Shown here in pieces: positions 1-6,637 of a stretch of 29,077 bases of DNA (positions are counted from its first letter, which is position 1; the number at the start of each line of letters is the position of its first letter). The translations under genes were made by a program, and so were the position numbers. Origin of the DNA: DASWJQ01 sp036397095 (lineage in GTDB: Bacteria; Chloroflexota; Anaerolineae; Anaerolineales; E44-bin32). A model generated the notes under the pieces. The model saw only the letters and a program-made list of their open reading frames with translations, was not told where the DNA came from and did no database searches. The stretch covers positions 1 through 29,077 of the forward strand of contig DASWJQ010000064.1 in NCBI GenBank assembly GCA_036397095.1, written 5' to 3'.

Positions 1-840
1 GAAGGCGGAGTGCCCTTCGTTCATATGCCAGGTGGCCGGCTCAAGACCGAGCGCCCGCAGGGCCCGCACACCGCCGATCCCCAGAACCACTTCTTGGGCC
101 AGCCTCAGCTCCAAATCACTGGTGTACAGGCGGGCGGTCAAGTTGCGGTCGGACGCGGCGTTACTTGCGATATTGGTGTCAAGCAGGTACAGGGGGACCC
201 GGCCGACCTGGATGCGCCACAGCTGGGCCTGAATCTGACGCTCCTGGATGCCGACGCCGATCGTGAGCCGCTGCCCGTCGTCCTTGGTCACCGGCAGCAC
301 CGGTAGGTCGGGGAAGGAAAGGTTGAGGTAGTCTGCCTCTTGCCAGCCATCCTCGGTGATGCGCTGTGAGAAATATCCCTGCGTGTACAGGAAACCAACA
401 GCCACCATCGGCAGGCCCAGGTCGCTGGCTTCCTTAAGATGGTCGCCGGACAAGATGCCCAAACCACCAGCGTAGATCGGCAAGGTTTCGTGCAAGCCAA
501 ACTCGGTTGATAGGTAGGCCGTCAGCTCGCCCGAGACCCCGTCAAGCGTTTGATCCGTCCAGGTGGAAGCGGCTTGCATGTAATCGTCGAAGCGGCCGGT
601 CAGGTCGTCGTAGAAGTCAAGGAAAGACCGGTCCTGGGTGACCCGCTGGATGCGTTCCGGGTCAACCTGCCGCAGGAAGCGGACCGGGTTATGGTAGGTC
701 TGTTCCCACAGGGACGGGTCGATTTGCTCGAACACCAACGGTGCCTCAGGCTGCCAGGTCCACCACAGGTTGTAGGCCAGATCGGCCAACCGGCGCAGGC
801 GATGTGGCAGGTGGAACTCATTGGGCAAAGTTTCAGGCAT
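1..840 (-). CDS. glgP: alpha-glucan (glycogen/maltodextrin) phosphorylase, N-terminal 280 codons, runs off the left edge
   Basis: Phosphorolysis of alpha-1,4-glucans to glucose-1-phosphate, in the cytoplasm. The reading frame is open from the ATG at 840 to base 1, so the C-terminus with the PLP lysine lies outside the window. Residues about 12-110 (LADLAYNLWWTWQPEAP, then WEQTYHNPVRFL) match the N-terminal DUF3417 region of the short bacterial/Thermus-type phosphorylases. From about residue 110 the GT35 core begins (AYLSTEFGLHETLPIYAGGL, then GDHLKEASDLG), and it reaches NEGHSAF at residues 274-280. The start follows an AAGGAAAG ribosome-binding site. The family assignment is clear; whether the natural substrate is glycogen or maltodextrin cannot be told from this part. 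Confidence 0.95.
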   Translation of the reverse strand, partial: MPETLPNEFHLPHRLRRLADLAYNLWWTWQPEAPLVFEQIDPSLWEQTYHNPVRFLRQVDPERIQRVTQDRSFLDFYDDLTGRFDDYMQAASTWTDQTLDGVSGELTAYLSTEFGLHETLPIYAGGLGILSGDHLKEASDLGLPMVAVGFLYTQGYFSQRITEDGWQEADYLNLSFPDLPVLPVTKDDGQRLTIGVGIQERQIQAQLWRIQVGRVPLYLLDTNIASNAASDRNLTARLYTSDLELRLAQEVVLGIGGVRALRALGLEPATWHMNEGHSAF

Positions 841-943
841 GCTTTCCTTCATCTTCCGTCGAATGCGATGGGGTGAGTCGAGCGGCTGGAGGCGCGGCTA
901 TCTTATCACGGACGGCGGGCAGCCGGTCGGGACGCCGATAGCC
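841..943 (-). promoter_or_regulatory. intergenic region with candidate extended -10 for the phosphorylase gene
   Basis: Reading the minus strand, TGATAAGAT (908-900) looks like an extended -10 (TGn plus TAAGAT). It would give a leader of about 50 nt before the ATG at 840. No convincing -35 is present. An imperfect inverted repeat (GGCTATC at 943-937 pairing with GATAGCC at 902-896, with GGCG/CGCC inside) follows the stop codon of the upstream gene. It could be a weak terminator, but it lacks a T tract. Confidence 0.4.
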
Positions 944-2023
944 TTACGGAGTGACGAAACCGCGGCCGAGCACTTCCTGGGCCGGGGTGACGACGACGAA
1001 GGCAGCCGGGTCGACCTGGCGCACCAGCGATTTCAGCTGTTCGACCTCGGTGACGGTGACGGCCGACATCAACACCTGGTGTGCTTTTCCGGAGTACATA
1101 CCTTGCCCCTGCAGGGCGGTGACGCCGCGGTGCATGGCGGCCATGATCTGGTCGGCGACCGGCTGGGCCTGATCGGTGATGATCAGGACCAGGTATTGGC
1201 TGCGCCGCCTGCTCGAGCGGAACCAAGCGCGACCCTTGGGCTCCTTACTCTTGGGGTCAAACGGTGAGCGCTCCATGCTGACTGACCCCACCATTTCACC
1301 CAGGGACGGCAGCACTTCCCCGGTGGCTTGTTGCAGGCGAGCGGTGACGACGGCGAACACGATCAAGAACAGATAGAAGCCCAGGTACACGGTCAAGGTA
1401 ACGCCGCCGCCAATCGTACCGAGCGAAGCCCGGTTGAGGAACACGGACCAGTTGGAGGTGGCTTCGGGCTGCAGCCACAGTTTCCCTAGCCAGGCCATCA
1501 GCAGCACGCTGTAGATCCAAATGTAGTTGCGCCGCAGGCGACGGCCGAGGGCTTCAAAGATCGAGACGCCAAAGCGCGGCTGCAGCAAGTTTTCGGCGAG
1601 CGCCTCCCCCCAATCCGAACCGGGATGGAAGGGCGGTACGAGCATGGTGGCGAAGAAGTCGGTTTCCATGAGACGGACGCGTGACGACCAGAGCTCGTAA
1701 TAGCGGTAGCGGCGGGATTCGATGTAAAGCAGGATCGAAACCAGCACCGAACTGAGAATGAGGACGATGTGGCTGCCACCAGATTCATTGAAGGCAAACG
1801 GCACGGCGGCGGCGGTGGCCACGATTGCCCAATTGGTGGTCGAGTCGAGCCGAGTGCGCCAGACATTGGCCCGGTTGATCTCGGCCCGAAACAGATGGAC
1901 CATGGCCGTCGTGAAGTCGCTGGGGCGCAGTTCGTAGCCGCGATACGACCAGACGGCGCCTTCCGGCTCGGGATGCTGGGGACTGCCTCGGCCGGGTACG
2001 TGGTCGGAGTTGTCAGTGCTCAT
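944..2023 (-). CDS. DUF2270 integral membrane protein with C-terminal DUF2179 (PII-like fold candidate) domain
   Basis: 359 residues, function unknown. Residues about 27-250 match the DUF2270 family (MVHLFRAEINRANVWRTRLD followed by TNWAIVATAAAVPFAF), with about four hydrophobic segments near 63-81, 85-101, 167-185 and 208-232. Residues about 275-355 (YLVLIITDQAQPVADQI, HRGVTALQGQGMYSGK, DPAAFVVVTPAQEVLGRGF) look like the soluble DUF2179 tail known from YitT-type membrane proteins. From memory, DUF2179 is placed in the same alpha/beta fold class as PII/GlnB; that is knowledge, not something visible here. The gene overlaps the PIG-L gene by 4 bp (ATGA) and is the last gene of the operon. I infer a membrane protein with a cytosolic ligand-sensing tail. 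Confidence 0.85.
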   Translation of the reverse strand: MSTDNSDHVPGRGSPQHPEPEGAVWSYRGYELRPSDFTTAMVHLFRAEINRANVWRTRLDSTTNWAIVATAAAVPFAFNESGGSHIVLILSSVLVSILLYIESRRYRYYELWSSRVRLMETDFFATMLVPPFHPGSDWGEALAENLLQPRFGVSIFEALGRRLRRNYIWIYSVLLMAWLGKLWLQPEATSNWSVFLNRASLGTIGGGVTLTVYLGFYLFLIVFAVVTARLQQATGEVLPSLGEMVGSVSMERSPFDPKSKEPKGRAWFRSSRRRSQYLVLIITDQAQPVADQIMAAMHRGVTALQGQGMYSGKAHQVLMSAVTVTEVEQLKSLVRQVDPAAFVVVTPAQEVLGRGFVTP

Positions 2024-2973
2024 AGTCCTGCTCTCCTGACGCCAACGGTCTCTGCCTCACCGTTGGCCACCGACGATCGGGCCGGTGCGACGCCGGCAAA
2101 CAAGTCGGTCTCGCGCAGCCCCGGGGCTGGCTCTGGATAGCCGCGCATAAAGGTCTCCTGGTTGCGGCCTAACCGGCGCAGCCAATTCAACAGAAACCCC
2201 GGTGAGTCGTCTTCATCGGTTTGCGAGGCGTGGCAAGCGGACGCCAGTTGCTTGGCTTCGGCGCTGTCTGAAATGTCAATGATGGCATGGATGGGCAGGT
2301 CGTGGTTGGTGACGGCTGTCAGGTCGATGTCGTTGTTGCGTCCCCAAGCCCTGGGGTTCATGCCCAACAGCGGCATCAGCCGCACCACCAGCTTGAGCCA
2401 GCGGCGCGAGAAAGTGTGATAGTAGAGCTTCTGCGGCCGGTAGGGTTCGAGACCATCGGGGAAGCGGGTAGGATCGGCCGCCGCATGAAAAGCGGCCAGC
2501 GTTGCCTCGAACATGCGAATGTGATCGGGATGATGGTAGCCGCCGATCGGGTCGAAGGTGATGACGACTTGCGGCCGCACCTGGCGGATGACATGGGTGA
2601 CCTTCTCGACGACCGCTTCCAGCGGGGCAGCCGCCAACGCGTGGGCATGTTGGTTGTCGGGAGAACCGGGCATACCCGAGTCGCGGTACCCCAGTTGATG
2701 GACCACGTGCAGTCCCAGGGCTTGGCCGGCGCACTCAAGTTCGGCCTGACGCAGTTCAGCGACGGTGTCGAAACCGGTCAGATAACTGGGGTCGACGGTG
2801 CCCACATCGCCGCGGGTGGCGCAGATCAAATGAACTTCCACCCCGCGGCTGGCGTAGAGTGCCAGCGTGCCCCCGGGGCCAAAGCTCTCGTCATCTGGAT
2901 GGGCAAGACTGGCCAGCATTCGGAGCGGGGATGGAGCCACGGCACCTCCCGGCGTGGGTTCGGCCGTCATCAT
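2020..2973 (-). CDS. PIG-L/LmbE family zinc-dependent N-acetylglucosamine deacetylase-like protein
   Basis: 317 residues. The family removes acetyl groups from GlcNAc-containing compounds (MshB, BshB and GlcNAc-PI deacetylases) or hydrolyses thiol-sugar conjugates (Mca). The Zn-binding AHPDDE motif is at residues 24-29 and the second metal/catalytic motif YHHPDH is near residues 146-152; CATRGDVGT and QVVITFDPIGG are also typical. The actual substrate is unknown: bacillithiol/mycothiol-type thiols or a glycolipid are both possible. The gene lies 18 bp after the diguanylate cyclase gene and overlaps the DUF2270 gene, so it is translated as part of the operon. No good Shine-Dalgarno precedes the tandem ATG codons (2973, 2970). 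Confidence 0.9.
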   Translation of the reverse strand: MMTAEPTPGGAVAPSPLRMLASLAHPDDESFGPGGTLALYASRGVEVHLICATRGDVGTVDPSYLTGFDTVAELRQAELECAGQALGLHVVHQLGYRDSGMPGSPDNQHAHALAAAPLEAVVEKVTHVIRQVRPQVVITFDPIGGYHHPDHIRMFEATLAAFHAAADPTRFPDGLEPYRPQKLYYHTFSRRWLKLVVRLMPLLGMNPRAWGRNNDIDLTAVTNHDLPIHAIIDISDSAEAKQLASACHASQTDEDDSPGFLLNWLRRLGRNQETFMRGYPEPAPGLRETDLFAGVAPARSSVANGEAETVGVRRAGL

Positions 2974-2991
2974 ATCATGGGGGGTCAGACG

Positions 2992-4137
2992 TCAGTCAGC
3001 GGCGGCCCGGACGTCGAACTCGCTGCGGGTTTGGCCGACACCGTCGTTCTTGGCCAGGTACAGCGCCTCATCGGCCCGCTGCAGCATGCCCTCGATCGTG
3101 TCATCTTCGGGATGGATGGTCGCCACACCGGCGCAGAAGGAGAGCAGCCCAACACGGCCACCCAGCCGGTTGCCATAGGCTGCCAGCGCCCGGCGCAGCT
3201 TATCGGTCACTTTGTCGGCTTCGCCGACTTCGGTTTCGGGCATGAGCACGGCAAACTCATCCCCACCGATGCGGGCCAGCAGGTCGGTCGTGCGCAAGAT
3301 GCCGGACAAGGCTTTGGCCGCTCCCTGGAGCACGTCGTCGCCGTACAAGTGCCCGTGGCGGTCGTTGATCGCCTTGAAGCCATCGAGGTCGATATAGATC
3401 AGGCTGAGCGGCCGGTGATAGCGGCGGGCGCGGGCGAACTCCCGGTCGAGCTGTTCCAATAAATAGCGGCGGTTGGCCAGGTGTGTCAATGGATCGGTGT
3501 TGGCCAGGGAAGAAAGCCGCTGCGCTTGCGAATGCAGCCGGTCGATGGTGCGTTGGACTTGGGCCGACAGCATGCTGATGATGACGGCTGTGACGATCGA
3601 AGCGATCGGCACGGACAGCAGGAAGATGGCGGCGCTTTCGGGGGTGAGCTGAGCGATCGAGCCCAGGCCACCGGCGCGCGCCAGCAGGAAGCTGCCCAGC
3701 GTCATCAGGCTGGCAAAGGCTGCAAAGGCGAATGCGGCACCGGCGCCGATCACGGCACCGGCCATAACCGTCGACACTAGCCAGGTGACGCTGGTGAAAT
3801 GGATGGTCGAGGGCCCCAGCAGCAGATTGAGCGTCCCCAGGCTCAACGGTACCAACGCCAGCAAGTATCCGGCGATCACAGGACGGTTGCGCCGAATGCA
3901 GAGCCACGCCAACAAACCTACCAGGACGCCGGCGACGGCCGCCGCCAGGTTGGCAGCCGGCGGGACAAAAGAGACATCGACAACGGACCACTCCAGGTAT
4001 AAAACGCTTACCAGCCAGACGAGCATGGCCCCAAAATGGATGACAAGGACCCGGCTGGCAAGCCGCCGGCGATAGGCGAGCTGTTCGAATTCGACCCGGG
4101 GATAGAGTGTGCTCCAGAGGCGTCTGAACACGATCAT
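2992..4137 (-). CDS. membrane-bound diguanylate cyclase (GGDEF)
   Basis: 381 residues. It should make cyclic-di-GMP from two GTP. The N-terminal half has about six hydrophobic segments between residues 28 and 195, with no recognised sensor domain. The GGDEF domain follows (TDPLTHLANRRYL near residue 215). The active-site signature is intact, with RIGGDEFAVLMPE near residues 287-299. RTTD five residues before GGDEF matches the RxxD inhibitory I-site, so product feedback is likely. There is no EAL or HD-GYP domain. The gene sits 20 bp after fabI and 18 bp before the PIG-L gene, and a GGAG lies just before the ATG. The enzyme call is firm; the input signal is unknown. Confidence 0.95.
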   Translation of the reverse strand: MIVFRRLWSTLYPRVEFEQLAYRRRLASRVLVIHFGAMLVWLVSVLYLEWSVVDVSFVPPAANLAAAVAGVLVGLLAWLCIRRNRPVIAGYLLALVPLSLGTLNLLLGPSTIHFTSVTWLVSTVMAGAVIGAGAAFAFAAFASLMTLGSFLLARAGGLGSIAQLTPESAAIFLLSVPIASIVTAVIISMLSAQVQRTIDRLHSQAQRLSSLANTDPLTHLANRRYLLEQLDREFARARRYHRPLSLIYIDLDGFKAINDRHGHLYGDDVLQGAAKALSGILRTTDLLARIGGDEFAVLMPETEVGEADKVTDKLRRALAAYGNRLGGRVGLLSFCAGVATIHPEDDTIEGMLQRADEALYLAKNDGVGQTRSEFDVRAAAD

Positions 4138-4157
4138 TTCTCCGTAGAAGGCGGCCG

Positions 4158-4940
4158 TCAGGAGTCCATCGATGGGGCAGCCATGATGTTGAAGCCGGCG
4201 TCAACGAAGATGACTTCGCCAGTGACCGCCGACGACAAGTCGGAGGCGAGCCAGACGGCGGCACCGCCGACATCTCCGATGGTGATGTTGCGGCGCAGCG
4301 GTGTCAGTTCGGCGAATTCGCGATAGAGCTTCTTGAAACCGCTGACACCAGCCGCCGACAGTGTGCGAATGGGCCCGGCGGACAAAGCGTTTACCCGGAT
4401 GTTGTGCGGGCCCAGGTCGGAGGCCAGGTAGCGGGTTGTGGCTTCGAGGGCCGCCTTGGCTACTCCCATCACGTTGTAATTCGGCGCGACCTTCTCGGAA
4501 CCATAATAGGTCAACGTCATCATCGAGCCGCCGTTGGGCATTAAGGGCAGGCTGGCCCGCGCCAGCGCTGCATACGAAAACGCGCTGACCTCCATCGCTT
4601 TGAGGAAGCCGGCCCGGCTCGTGTTGTAGAAGGCTCCCTGCAGGTCCTCGCGTTCGGCGAAAGCAATAGCGTGCACCAGCACGTCGATCTGACCCAATGC
4701 CGAGGCCGCCTTGTCGAATACGCGCTGGATCTGGTCATCCTGCGTGACATCGCATAGTTCGACAAAATCCGAGCCCAGCGATTCGGCCAGCGGACGGACG
4801 CGGCGTTCAAGTGGTTCGGCCGCATAGGAAAAGGCCAGTTCCGCCCCGTGTTCGTGCAGCGCCTGGGCAATCCCCCAGGCGATGGAATGGTCGTTGGCGA
4901 CACCAAAGACCAGGGCCTTCTTGCCATCAAGCAGACTCAT
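4158..4940 (-). CDS. fabI: enoyl-[acyl-carrier-protein] reductase (NADH), FabI
   Basis: 260 residues, the usual FabI length. It reduces trans-2-enoyl-ACP in the last step of each fatty-acid elongation cycle. Signs are the divergent nucleotide-binding start (LVFGVANDHSIAWGIAQAL), HAIAFAEREDLQG, LTYYGSEKVAPNYNVMGVAK, and the Tyr-(x6)-Lys catalytic pair near residues 154 and 161. NALSAGPIRTLSAAGVSGF is typical of FabI rather than of a general SDR enzyme. A GAGGGAG ribosome-binding site precedes the ATG. The ATG overlaps the stop of the DNA glycosylase gene by 4 bp, so translation is probably coupled. Confidence 0.96.
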   Translation of the reverse strand: MSLLDGKKALVFGVANDHSIAWGIAQALHEHGAELAFSYAAEPLERRVRPLAESLGSDFVELCDVTQDDQIQRVFDKAASALGQIDVLVHAIAFAEREDLQGAFYNTSRAGFLKAMEVSAFSYAALARASLPLMPNGGSMMTLTYYGSEKVAPNYNVMGVAKAALEATTRYLASDLGPHNIRVNALSAGPIRTLSAAGVSGFKKLYREFAELTPLRRNITIGDVGGAAVWLASDLSSAVTGEVIFVDAGFNIMAAPSMDS

Positions 4941-5593
4941 GCGGCTCCCTCACTCATAGCTAGCTCACTAAACCAGTCGGATCGGACGAGCAGACGCCAC
5001 GGTTTGGAGACCCATGGCTCGGGTACCGAATATAACCCCACTCTAGGCCCGGCAGTCACGGCCTCGTCCGGTACACCGCGGCCAGGAACGATGGTCAGCA
5101 TCGAGGCCGGGTCGCACAAATCGAGCTGGTTATGGGCACCATCCAGGGCAAAAGCCTGGCACAGTTTGGCCGGCCCGTCGGCCAGGATGTTATCTGGCCT
5201 GCTGCCACGGCGCCGCCGCATGCGGCGCAGTCCGGCTTCAGGTTCGACGGCGCGGATCAGGACCGCCGCCGGGAAACCCTCAGGCTCGGCGACGGCATTG
5301 AGCAACCAGTGCATGCCGTAGGTGAAGTAGACATAGCTATAGCCCGGCTGGCCCCACATGACTTCATTTCGCCTGGTCTTGCCATGGCGAGCGTGGCAGG
5401 CTAGGTCTTCCTGGCCGATATAGGCTTCGGTCTCGGTGATCAGCCCACTGGTATGTTGACCATTGTGCTCACGACGTAGCAAGCGTGCGCCGAGCAATTG
5501 ACGGGCGACGGTCAGGCCAGGTTGGCTGTAGAACGAGCGAGGTAGGGGGTCGACACGGGCCAGTTCAGCCTTCGAAGGTCGGGCTGCCGGCAT
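4937..5593 (-). CDS. mpg: 3-methyladenine DNA glycosylase, AAG/MPG family
   Basis: 218 residues. It excises alkylated purines and hypoxanthine from DNA in base excision repair. The family signature is clear: PLPRSFY near the start, LITETEAYIGQEDLACHA with the catalytic Glu (about residue 55), then YSYVYFTYGMHWLLNAV and PAAVLIRAVEP, and GPAKLCQAF near residue 140. The length is normal for bacterial members. It is the second gene of the minus-strand operon, 21 bp after the epimerase gene and overlapping fabI by 4 bp. There is no obvious Shine-Dalgarno at the ATG. The association with fatty-acid synthesis looks like operon packing rather than shared function. Confidence 0.95.
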   Translation of the reverse strand: MPAARPSKAELARVDPLPRSFYSQPGLTVARQLLGARLLRREHNGQHTSGLITETEAYIGQEDLACHARHGKTRRNEVMWGQPGYSYVYFTYGMHWLLNAVAEPEGFPAAVLIRAVEPEAGLRRMRRRRGSRPDNILADGPAKLCQAFALDGAHNQLDLCDPASMLTIVPGRGVPDEAVTAGPRVGLYSVPEPWVSKPWRLLVRSDWFSELAMSEGAA

Positions 5594-5614
5594 CTGCTGT
5601 TAGACGGGCGGCGC

Positions 5615-6565
5615 CTACGAGGCGGCGCGGGCGGTCACTGGGCCGGCGAAGCGCTCGTCGCGGGCCAGCATGCGGTCCAGGCCTTCCTTAAGACTGACGC
5701 GAGGTGTGTAACCAAGTTTGGACTGCGCCCTGGCAATGTCGGCGCACATCCGCGATGGACCGGCATCCTGGTCTTCCTTGAAGATCCAGTCGGCCTTGAC
5801 TTCGACGGCTTCGATCACCGCCTGGGCCAACTGACGGATGGAAGTCTCTTGGCCATTGCCGACGTTCAGCACCTCGCGGTCGATACCGGGGGCGGTGGCG
5901 GCGGCGACCATGGCTTCGACAACGTCATCGATATACACAAAATCGCGTGTTTGCTCACCGCGGCCGTGCAGCACAAGCGTGCCTTCCTTGCTTGCCTGGC
6001 GCATAAAGTGGGCTACAACCGGCGGATGGGCCGCCGGCAGTTGTTGTCCCGGTCCATAGGCGTTGAACACCCGCAGGGAGACAGTCTCGATCCCCCAAAG
6101 TGTGCCGATCGTTCGGATGTAGTGCTCGGCAGCCAGTTTTGAGACCGCGTACGGTGAGCGCGGGTCGGGTGGCATGCTTTCGGTCAGGGGTTGTGCCCCC
6201 TGATCGCCATAGACTGCCCCCGACGAAATAAACACCACCCGGCGCACACCGACGTCGCGCATCGCTTCCATCACGCTGACGGTGCCCCCGACATTGATGA
6301 TGTTGTATTCACGCGGATACAGCACGGATTCGGGAACGGAGACTCGCGCCGCCAGATGGTAGATGCAATCAACATCCTGCAGCAATGTCCACAATTTGGG
6401 CCGGTCGGTGACGTCGCCGCGGGTGAAGAGCACATCGGGATTCAGGCTGTCGCGATCGCCCGACGACAGATCATCCAGTCCGCGCACCTGATGCCCTTCG
6501 CGGGCCAATCGATTTGCAAGAGCGGCGCCGAGGAAGCCCGCGGCGCCGGTTACGAGGAAATTCAT
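5615..6565 (-). CDS. NAD-dependent sugar-nucleotide epimerase/dehydratase (extended SDR, GalE-like)
   Basis: 316 residues. A Rossmann GxxGxxG (TGAAGFLG, residues 6-13) opens the protein. YHLAARVSVPES, a catalytic YxxxK (YAVSK, Tyr about 139 and Lys about 143), RVFNAYGPGQ and RDFVYIDDVVEA follow, as in UDP-glucose 4-epimerase-like enzymes. The exact substrate (UDP-glucose, UDP-GlcNAc, UDP-GlcA or dTDP sugar) cannot be fixed from sequence alone. It is the first gene of the six-gene minus-strand operon and lies behind a TGCTATAAT extended -10. It may supply a sugar for surface glycans. Confidence 0.9.
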   Translation of the reverse strand: MNFLVTGAAGFLGAALANRLAREGHQVRGLDDLSSGDRDSLNPDVLFTRGDVTDRPKLWTLLQDVDCIYHLAARVSVPESVLYPREYNIINVGGTVSVMEAMRDVGVRRVVFISSGAVYGDQGAQPLTESMPPDPRSPYAVSKLAAEHYIRTIGTLWGIETVSLRVFNAYGPGQQLPAAHPPVVAHFMRQASKEGTLVLHGRGEQTRDFVYIDDVVEAMVAAATAPGIDREVLNVGNGQETSIRQLAQAVIEAVEVKADWIFKEDQDAGPSRMCADIARAQSKLGYTPRVSLKEGLDRMLARDERFAGPVTARAAS

Positions 6566-6588
6566 CGGTTGATACCCAAGACGGACGG

Positions 6589-6597
6589 ATTATAGCA
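6589..6597 (-). promoter_or_regulatory. extended -10 promoter (TGCTATAAT) of the six-gene minus-strand operon
   Basis: TGCTATAAT reads 6597 to 6589 on the minus strand, a perfect -10 with the TGn extension. The predicted RNA start is near 6582, giving a leader of about 17 nt before the ATG at 6565. There is no recognisable -35, as is usual for extended -10 promoters, and no Shine-Dalgarno. The identical 9-mer occurs before the PBP gene at 15962-15954. Confidence 0.7.
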
Positions 6598-6622
6598 TAG
6601 CGAGCGCTAAGCACCGGAGGAC

Positions 6623-6631
6623 TGGTATCAT
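6623..6631 (+). promoter_or_regulatory. extended -10 promoter (TGGTATCAT), apparently leaderless start for the gene at 6638
   Basis: TGGTATCAT lies at 6623-6631, and the GTG start at 6638 follows after 6 nt, so transcription would begin at or next to the start codon. A GGAGG at 6616-6620 is 17 nt from that GTG, too far for a normal ribosome-binding site. It shares the 72-bp gap with the divergent operon promoter. Confidence 0.6.
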
Positions 6632-6637
6632 GCCGCC

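Noticed and set aside
2287..3462. Open frame of 391 codons on the plus strand
   Set aside because: It spans two well-supported minus-strand genes (PIG-L and GGDEF) and has no family signal.
2992..4137. GGDEF protein as the source of the ligand for the DarA-like proteins
   Set aside because: GGDEF domains make c-di-GMP, whereas DarA-type proteins bind c-di-AMP; no DisA_N-type diadenylate cyclase is visible in the window.
3257..4273. Open frame of 338 codons on the minus strand, shifted relative to the GGDEF gene
   Set aside because: Out-of-frame shadow: the GGDEF frame has the conserved motifs, while this one is Pro/Arg/His-rich without motifs.
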